The notes beneath the pieces were generated by a model, which saw only the letters and a list, made by a program, of their open reading frames with translations, was not told where the DNA came from and ran no database searches. Shown here in pieces: positions 34,249 through 39,593 of a stretch of DNA of 39,593 nt. Each line of letters opens with the position of its first letter. The stretch's first letter is position 1. The stretch comes from Cytophagales bacterium (GTDB lineage: Bacteria > Bacteroidota > Bacteroidia > Cytophagales > Cyclobacteriaceae). The translations under genes and the position numbers were made by a program. Location of the stretch: assembly GCA_025359125.1 (NCBI GenBank), contig JANYHI010000080.1:1-39593 (forward strand), written 5' to 3'.

Positions 34249-34452
34249 TTTTCATTCTCGTTTTTCAATTAGACGCAGCAATTACTGTGGTGTGACAGAA
34301 GTGCGAAGAAAAAAAGTTAAGACTAAAAAAAACAACCAGCAATTTAGATAAAAAGGTAGATGCCGCAGCAGCTTTACACATGACAAGTCAATAAATAACC
34401 GATTAAACACTAAAGCTTTGTAACCCTTTCTATTTTTTCTTGTTCTAAAGAC

Positions 34453-34914
34453 ATGAAGATTTACAACCTCAAGCGCACTCAAATTTTACCAATTAGCCTC
34501 TCAGAAGCGTGGGATTTTTTTTCTACCCCTAAAAACCTATCGAAGATCACACCAGAACATATGGGTTTCAAAATCTTATATATTTCAGGTGGAGATAAAG
34601 CTTATGCAGGGCAAATTATTCGCTATCATGTAAGCGTATTACCCGGCATAAAAGTGCATTGGGTTACCGAAATCACGCAAGTAAAAGAGCCACTCCATTT
34701 TATAGATGAGCAACGCTTTGGCCCCTACGCACTTTGGCATCACCAGCATCATTTTAAAGAGGTTGCGGGCGGAGTAGAAATGACAGATGAAGTAAACTAT
34801 GCTATTCCATTTGGAATTTTAGGCCGCTTGGCTCATGCAATTTTTGTTGGCAAAGAGGTTAATCGTATTTTTGACCATCGGTATAAAGTGCTGGAAGAAT
34901 ATTTTAAGAAATGA
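34453..34914 (+). CDS. SRPBCC (START-like) family protein
   Basis: 153 residues with the hydrophobic-cavity START-like fold: PISLSEAWDFFSTPKNLSKITPE at the front, VHWVTEITQVKEPLHFIDEQRFGPYALWHHQHHF in the middle, and a long C-terminal helix (LGRLAHAIFVGKEVNRIFDHRYKVLEEYF). It overlaps crtZ by 4 bases (ATGA), so it is co-translated with the carotenoid genes and could bind or carry a carotenoid or another lipid. Similar proteins occur in light-induced clusters elsewhere. The exact ligand is unknown. Confidence 0.85.
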   Translation: MKIYNLKRTQILPISLSEAWDFFSTPKNLSKITPEHMGFKILYISGGDKAYAGQIIRYHVSVLPGIKVHWVTEITQVKEPLHFIDEQRFGPYALWHHQHHFKEVAGGVEMTDEVNYAIPFGILGRLAHAIFVGKEVNRIFDHRYKVLEEYFKK

Positions 34915-35405
34915 ACGGGATTATTATTTTGATTTGCTCTCTCATTACCATCGGTACATTCTTGCTAATGGAAGGCGTGGCATGGTTTACACACAAGTAT
35001 GTTATGCATGGGTTTTTATGGGCATGGCATCGCTCGCACCACAAAGTGCATAATCACGCACTAGAGCGTAATGATTTATTTGCATTAGTATTTAGCATTC
35101 CATCGATTGGGTTATTTGCCTTTGCCACTTACGTTTATCCTAATCCATATTTGTTATCTGTTGGGTTAGGGATTTTATGTTATGGAATTTTCTATTTAGT
35201 CTTTCACGATATTATCGTGCATCAGCGCATCAAATGGGTTCCTAAAAAGAGAAGCAATTATTTACAGCGGATGATTCACGCACACTATATCCACCACGCT
35301 AAACACACCAAAGAAAAATGTGAGGCTTTTGGATTTTTGTATGCACCTAAAAAATTTGAACCACAGAAATTTGTGTTGAAGCAAAAGCGTCAGCAGACTC
35401 AGTGA
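34911..35405 (+). CDS. crtZ: Beta-carotene hydroxylase CrtZ
   Basis: 164-residue membrane di-iron hydroxylase that adds 3-hydroxyl groups to beta-carotene rings, giving cryptoxanthin and zeaxanthin. The His clusters are complete: H28KYVMH33, H40RSHH44, then FHDIIVHQR and HAHYIHHAKH. Membrane helices occupy about 3-25 and 55-100. It overlaps SRPBCC by 4 bases and the lycopene cyclase by one (TGATG), so the three form one operon. The product is a plausible antenna pigment for the rhodopsin. Confidence 0.92.
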   Translation: MNGIIILICSLITIGTFLLMEGVAWFTHKYVMHGFLWAWHRSHHKVHNHALERNDLFALVFSIPSIGLFAFATYVYPNPYLLSVGLGILCYGIFYLVFHDIIVHQRIKWVPKKRSNYLQRMIHAHYIHHAKHTKEKCEAFGFLYAPKKFEPQKFVLKQKRQQTQ

Positions 35406-36112
35406 TGCCGGAAAAATATTATTACTTCTGGATTGATTTTTTCAGCGCAATTTTTCCGCTGTTATTTTGCTTCTTCCCTCTCCGCAACCCCGTTTATAAA
35501 AGATGGAAAGCAATATTACCCGCTATCATTATTCCGGGAATTTTATTTTTGGTATGGGATAATCTCTATACCGGTTGGGGCGTGTGGAATTTTAATCCGC
35601 GTTATCTGACGGGAAGTTATTTATACAACTTGCCTGTAGAAGAAGTGGCGTGGTTTTTTTGCATTCCGTACGCTTGTATTTTTTCGTATGAGGCCGTGTT
35701 ACACTTTGTTAAAAAAGATGTAATAGGAAAAAATCAAGTTTATATTTCTGCCGTATTGGTAATCAGTCTTGTATTGATTGCAAGTTTTAATATCGAACGA
35801 ATTTACACTTCTGTCACCTTCTTTTTACTAGCCGCATTTCTTAGTTGGGTGCAATGGGGTTGGAAACCAGATTTTCTCGGAAGATTTTACGTGGCTTTCT
35901 TATTTATTCTGATACCATTTTTTATTGTGAATGGATTGCTAACCGGAACAGCTTTGGATGAAGCTATTGTTCGTTATGATGATGCGGAAAATTTAGGAAT
36001 CAGAATGGGTACTATTCCGGTAGAAGATACTTTTTACGGAATGCTATTAATTTTAATGAATATTTCTCTGTTTGAGCTTCTGCAAAAAAGAAAAGCGCCA
36101 GAAAAACTCTGA
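35405..36112 (+). CDS. crtYcd: Lycopene beta-cyclase, CrtYcd (heterodimer-fused) type
   Basis: Closes both ends of lycopene to give beta-carotene. 235 residues from the ATG at 35405 (the earlier GTG overlaps crtZ more). About seven membrane helices hold two related halves, each with the cyclase pattern: DNLYTGWGVWNF plus LPVEEVAWF in the first, and IPVEDTFYG in the second. This is the fused CrtYc-CrtYd form seen in Bacteroidota. It is the last gene of the SRPBCC-crtZ-cyclase operon. It supplies the substrate for Blh and CrtZ. Confidence 0.9.
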   Translation: MPEKYYYFWIDFFSAIFPLLFCFFPLRNPVYKRWKAILPAIIIPGILFLVWDNLYTGWGVWNFNPRYLTGSYLYNLPVEEVAWFFCIPYACIFSYEAVLHFVKKDVIGKNQVYISAVLVISLVLIASFNIERIYTSVTFFLLAAFLSWVQWGWKPDFLGRFYVAFLFILIPFFIVNGLLTGTALDEAIVRYDDAENLGIRMGTIPVEDTFYGMLLILMNISLFELLQKRKAPEKL

Positions 36113-36142
36113 CGCCTCATCTATTTATTTCTTTAACTGAAA

Positions 36143-36382
36143 TTAAGCCATTGCGACCTGCTGTTTCTTACTCTCCATCTTGCTTTTTACTTTAGTCAAT
36201 TTCTTACGATCTTTCTTCAATTGTTTGGAAACAACCACCGCTAATTTCTTAGCGCTTCGCAATACTAATTTGTCAGCTTTTTTAGACGACTTAGAAACGC
36301 CAAGTGCCTGAATAGTTTGGTGCAATGAATCTACCAGCAAGTTTTTAACTTCTTTTTTACCTTTTAGAATAAGCTTTTCCAT
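36143..36382 (-). CDS. Small lysine-rich protein of unknown function
   Basis: 79 residues, about a quarter Lys, with regular helical spacing (KLVLRSAKKLAVVVSKQLKKDRKKL) and an N-terminal GKKEVKNLLVDSLHQTIQAL. There is no signal peptide, metal motif or Cys. The charge and helicity recall small histone-like or ribosome-associated proteins of Bacteroidota, but I cannot name a family. The ATG is clear and the gene stands alone, with a perfect 12-base palindrome about 39 bases upstream. Confidence 0.65.
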   Translation of the reverse strand: MEKLILKGKKEVKNLLVDSLHQTIQALGVSKSSKKADKLVLRSAKKLAVVVSKQLKKDRKKLTKVKSKMESKKQQVAMA

Positions 36383-36420
36383 AGAATTTTATATTGTGGA
36401 CTGCTAAATTATTATGTTAC

Positions 36421-36432
36421 GGTAATATTACC
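36421..36432. promoter_or_regulatory. 12-base perfect palindrome upstream of the lysine-rich gene
   Basis: GGTAATATTACC is its own reverse complement. On the minus strand it lies just after TTG and about 20 bases ahead of a TAATTTAG, one mismatch from the -7 consensus, so it would sit in the promoter spacer where a repressor binds. The half-site GGTAA also occurs in the repeat at 19506-19550. Confidence 0.4.
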
Positions 36433-36459
36433 AACCTGAAACAAAAACTTAACATTGGA

Positions 36460-39400
36460 TTATTTTTTCTGCTCAATTCGCTTGATTTCAGGGTTTTTAC
36501 GGATTAACTCAAACTGACTTTGAATCTCCGCCAAGCGGCCAGCGTTTATTTCATACACCTCTTGTTGTTGATCGGTAGGGGGCGAATCAGCACTCGCTAT
36601 TTGACTTTCTTTGCCCAAGGCCAAAAATCGCTCAAGCAGTTGTGCGCCACTTCTAAATATATCCCAGCGCGCACCGGTTTGGTGAATATCAAAAACAGTT
36701 GATTCCAGCTGATATATTTTTTCCTCTAACGCTGCCGCTTTCTTATCATTTTTCTTGGCCAGTAATATTTTTCTCATCTTTTCCATTTCATCAATCAAAA
36801 CCAAACTTGCCCTAACGGAGTTATATAACTTCACACCCAATGCATATTGCTTTTTTAAATTTTCGGCAGATGATTTAGTATTAGGATCTTTTAATACTGA
36901 TAGCGATTGAGAATACTCTTTTCCATTTGCTTTCAATATTACTGTATAAATTCCAGGCGGAACAAGTGGCGGAGTTAGGCCAGGGCCAATATCTAAATCG
37001 GGAATAAATAAATTGCGCTCACCTTTCAAATCCAATTCTACCCACTCCTTATCTCTTGGCTTAGTTCTTAACTTGGGCATGTCGTGTTCTTGCAAGCGCA
37101 AGTTCCACCACACGCGTTGAATGCCGTTTTCGTTTTTAGCTTTAATTTTTTGTACTTGTTCGTTTTGAGAATTATAGATTAGTACTTCTACGCTGTCCTT
37201 TGATTTCTCTTTCAGATAGTATGTAATGTCTGCACCGTCTGGTGGATTTTGTCCATTTACGAAACTATTATCGGTTTTAATTCCATTGATATCTTGAAAC
37301 CTATAAGAGTTTCTCAATGAAAACAAATGAGCTTCCGAACTTTGAACTTGCTCACTAAACTCGCGAATAGGTGTGATGTCATCTAAGATATAAATGCCAC
37401 GTCCGTACGTTGCTAATACTAGGTCTTTAAAATTCTTTTGAATTTCAATTCCATAAATAGGCACTGGCGGCAAGTTATTTTTTAAGTGAATCCAGTTCTT
37501 ACCCTCATCTGGCGAAAAGTAAAGCGACTTATCAGTTCCTAACCAAAGTAATCCGGCCTTGGCGGGATCTTCTTTTATTTGATTTACAAAGTTTGAATTG
37601 GAAGCAGGAAGATTGATAGCAAGCCGGTTCCAAGATTTTCCAAAATCAGTAGTTTTGTATACATACGATCCAAAATCATTTACATGATGTGCATCTACCG
37701 AAAGGTAACAAGTGCCAACATCAAAGTTAGAGGCATCTATATTCCGGATGGTACCCCACTTCGGCAAGTTTGGAATATTTGCAGAAACGTTTGTCCATGA
37801 TTTGCCTCCATCTTGCGTTACGTTCACTTGGCCATCATTACTGCCAGTCCACAGCACTCCTTCTTTTACAGGAGACTCTGCCATCGAGTACAACGTGCAT
37901 CCATCCCACGTCATTAAATTATCATTGGCAATGCCACCAGAATTTTGTTGATGTGTCTTATCGTTCGTTGTCAAATCAGTACTGATTACTTGCCAATTTT
38001 GTCCAACACTATTTGTCTCGTGTACAAACTGGCTCCCCACCCACACCCTACCTTTCACATGTTTGGAAAGTACCATTGGAAAATTCCAATGCCATCGGTA
38101 GCGTGCATCGGCAGGCTTGGCACCAATTTGCGTTTGCGGCCACACACGCACATCGCGCGCATGTAAAGTGGTAAGATCAAAAACATCTAGTCCTCCATCG
38201 TAGCATCCGCTCCACACAATATTATTATCAAACGGATCGGGTTGCGCAAATCCACTTTCGCATCCACCTACTCCATGCCAAGTGCTTAACGGAATAGAGT
38301 TGCTTCCTAAATACCTACTCGGCCCACGGTAGCTCCAGGCATCTTGTCGGTTGCCATAAACATAATACGGCACCCGATCATCAACAGCCACGTGATACAT
38401 TTGCGCAATGGGCAGATTAATATTTCTCCATGTCTTTCCTTCATTGAAAGTCATGTTGAAGCCACCATCGTGCGCACACATAATACGATTGCCGTCTTTC
38501 GGATCAAACCACATATCATGATTATCTCCACCCGGTGCCCATTGATTAAATTTTTTATCAAATGTTTTTCCCCCATCTGTCGTCTTCATAATACCAACAG
38601 ATATAGTATAAACTATATTCTCATCAGCAGTAGAAACTCGTAAGCGAGTGTAGTACCCCGCACGCTGCCCCATGCCATGATGCTTCTGCATCAACTTCCA
38701 ACTATCGCCACCATTTTCTGAACGATATAAGCGCGGCTCTTTATCTTCTACTAATGCATAAACTATTTTTGGGTTGGTAAATGCTAAATCGACCGAAGTT
38801 TTCCCAACCGGATGAGAGGAACCACTCTCCAAACCATTTCGCAAGGGCTCCCAGGTTTTTCCGCCATCTTTCGTACGATAAATTCCGCTGCCCCCTCCCC
38901 CACTTTTCAAACTCCAGGTTTTGATTTCTACTTCCCACATGGCAGCATATAAGATGTTCGGATTTTGCGGATCTATCGCCAAATCAGAACAGCCTGTGTT
39001 TTCGTTTACAAAAAATACGCGCTTCCAATTTTTTCCACCATCGGTAGTTTTGTATACACCGCGCTCTTGCTGCGGCCCATGGGTATGCCCTAGCGAAGCA
39101 ACATACACTGTATTGGTATCTGTTGGGTGAACAATTACTCGGCTAATGCGAAAAGTTTTTTCTAAGCCAAGATGCTTCCAGGTTTTCCCAGCATCTGATG
39201 ATTTATAAACACCATTACCCACCGCGTGCGCGGGGCGAATCAAAAACGTTTCGCCTGTGCCTGCCCAAACTTGCTTAGAGTATGTAGGAGCAACGGCCAA
39301 CGCGCCAATGGAAGAGTCTTCTGTATCATCGAAAACAGATTTCCAGGTTGTACCCATGTCTTCCGTTTTCCAAATACCACCGCTTGCGGCACCTGCATAC

Positions 39401-39561
39401 GAAACCATTGGGTTTCCGGGTTCGCCAGCCACCGCTATCGTCCGATTACCATCGGGCCCGATAAATCTAAATTTTAAGGATGAAAAAGTTTTAGAATCGA
39501 AAGATTGGCTAACCGCCAATTGGGTCATCAAAAGAACTAGAAGCGTGTTGAAAAATCTCAT
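36460..39561 (-). CDS. Secreted BNR/VPS10-like repeat protein
   Basis: About 1033 residues from the ATG at 39561 (a TTG two codons earlier is not needed). A signal peptide ends near AVSQS. The body carries many Asp-box/BNR repeats with the S-x-D-x-G-x-x-W pattern: KTTDGGKNWKR, RTKDGGKTWEP, SENGGDSWKL, TTDFGKSWNR, SPDEGKNWIH. These form large beta-propellers like those of sortilin/VPS10 and some glycosidases. The C-terminal third (from about 740) is beta-rich with a helical tail ending IEQKK. No type IX sorting domain is seen at the end. Function unknown; probably a periplasmic or surface protein. Confidence 0.85.
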   Translation of the reverse strand: MRFFNTLLVLLMTQLAVSQSFDSKTFSSLKFRFIGPDGNRTIAVAGEPGNPMVSYAGAASGGIWKTEDMGTTWKSVFDDTEDSSIGALAVAPTYSKQVWAGTGETFLIRPAHAVGNGVYKSSDAGKTWKHLGLEKTFRISRVIVHPTDTNTVYVASLGHTHGPQQERGVYKTTDGGKNWKRVFFVNENTGCSDLAIDPQNPNILYAAMWEVEIKTWSLKSGGGGSGIYRTKDGGKTWEPLRNGLESGSSHPVGKTSVDLAFTNPKIVYALVEDKEPRLYRSENGGDSWKLMQKHHGMGQRAGYYTRLRVSTADENIVYTISVGIMKTTDGGKTFDKKFNQWAPGGDNHDMWFDPKDGNRIMCAHDGGFNMTFNEGKTWRNINLPIAQMYHVAVDDRVPYYVYGNRQDAWSYRGPSRYLGSNSIPLSTWHGVGGCESGFAQPDPFDNNIVWSGCYDGGLDVFDLTTLHARDVRVWPQTQIGAKPADARYRWHWNFPMVLSKHVKGRVWVGSQFVHETNSVGQNWQVISTDLTTNDKTHQQNSGGIANDNLMTWDGCTLYSMAESPVKEGVLWTGSNDGQVNVTQDGGKSWTNVSANIPNLPKWGTIRNIDASNFDVGTCYLSVDAHHVNDFGSYVYKTTDFGKSWNRLAINLPASNSNFVNQIKEDPAKAGLLWLGTDKSLYFSPDEGKNWIHLKNNLPPVPIYGIEIQKNFKDLVLATYGRGIYILDDITPIREFSEQVQSSEAHLFSLRNSYRFQDINGIKTDNSFVNGQNPPDGADITYYLKEKSKDSVEVLIYNSQNEQVQKIKAKNENGIQRVWWNLRLQEHDMPKLRTKPRDKEWVELDLKGERNLFIPDLDIGPGLTPPLVPPGIYTVILKANGKEYSQSLSVLKDPNTKSSAENLKKQYALGVKLYNSVRASLVLIDEMEKMRKILLAKKNDKKAAALEEKIYQLESTVFDIHQTGARWDIFRSGAQLLERFLALGKESQIASADSPPTDQQQEVYEINAGRLAEIQSQFELIRKNPEIKRIEQKK

Positions 39562-39593
39562 AATCAAATTTTAAAATCATAAGATAGAAAAAC

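Noticed and set aside
36095-36115. Terminator hairpin GCGCCAGA/TCTGACGC at the end of the lycopene cyclase gene
   Set aside because: It has a C-A mismatch in the stem, lies mostly inside the coding frame, and no continuous T run follows.
38344-39574. Long plus-strand open frames opposite the BNR-repeat gene
   Set aside because: They are antisense to regular BNR repeats and their translations lack domain structure.

Overview
The window looks like a chromosome segment of an aerobic, pigmented, phototrophy-capable member of the Bacteroidota, probably Cytophagales-like. Three things in the sequence point there: a GH13 enzyme with a C-terminal type IX secretion sorting domain, Bacteroidota-specific small families (a Lacal_2735/DUF6435-like protein and DUF2490), and a match to the Bacteroidota housekeeping promoter (TTG-N19-TAnnTTTG) ahead of the ECF sigma gene. 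The DNA is AT-rich. I saw no rRNA, tRNA, CRISPR array or insertion sequence.

Layout. 1-7.5 kb holds the tail of an unidentified gene, a bidirectional terminator, a lipoprotein amidohydrolase, an outer-membrane barrel, and two genes of the 'ligase-associated' DNA repair set (PdeM nuclease and Lhr-like helicase) separated by a PiT phosphate transporter. 7.6-13 kb holds a B12-binding MerR regulator of the CarH/LitR type, an ECF sigma factor, crtI, crtB, idi and a fatty-acid desaturase. 13.2-19.5 kb holds two secreted GH13 alpha-glucan enzymes, a small glycogen-binding-like domain protein and a DUF2490 barrel. 19.6-21.3 kb is an ABC exporter pair. 21.3-23.1 kb holds blh (retinal formation) and a proton-pumping rhodopsin. 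23.4-33.3 kb is a photoprotection block: four photolyase/cryptochrome-family proteins of four different architectures mixed with a flavin reductase, two SDR proteins, DUF2256, DUF2805 and an MpaB-like oxygenase. 33.3-34.2 kb holds a truncated sigma-factor remnant and a secreted monooxygenase-like protein. 34.4-36.1 kb holds SRPBCC, crtZ and a CrtYcd-type lycopene cyclase. 36.1-39.6 kb holds a small lysine-rich protein and a large secreted BNR/VPS10-type protein.

How the genes fit together. Idi, CrtB, CrtI and CrtYcd lead to beta-carotene (GGPP synthase lies outside the window). Blh cleaves beta-carotene to retinal for the rhodopsin, and CrtZ hydroxylates it towards zeaxanthin. The rhodopsin carries the proton-pump triad D85/T89/E96, a green-tuning Met93, and Gly143 where bacteriorhodopsin has Trp138. 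That glycine is the opening used by carotenoid antennas, so CrtZ and the pump may form one light-harvesting unit. The CarH-like regulator keeps the B12-binding Trp-x9-Glu-His motif and a lower-ligand His. With its neighbouring ECF sigma factor it is the likely light switch for the carotenoid and photolyase genes.

The parts most worth a second look are the photolyase-family block (one member without Fe-S ligands, one with His and Phe at two key flavin-pocket positions and Arg at the substrate Glu position, one apparently permuted), the hairpin between the rhodopsin and blh genes, the antenna-type rhodopsin with its own hydroxylase, and the SDR without its catalytic Tyr. All family assignments come from reading motifs by eye; no database search was run.
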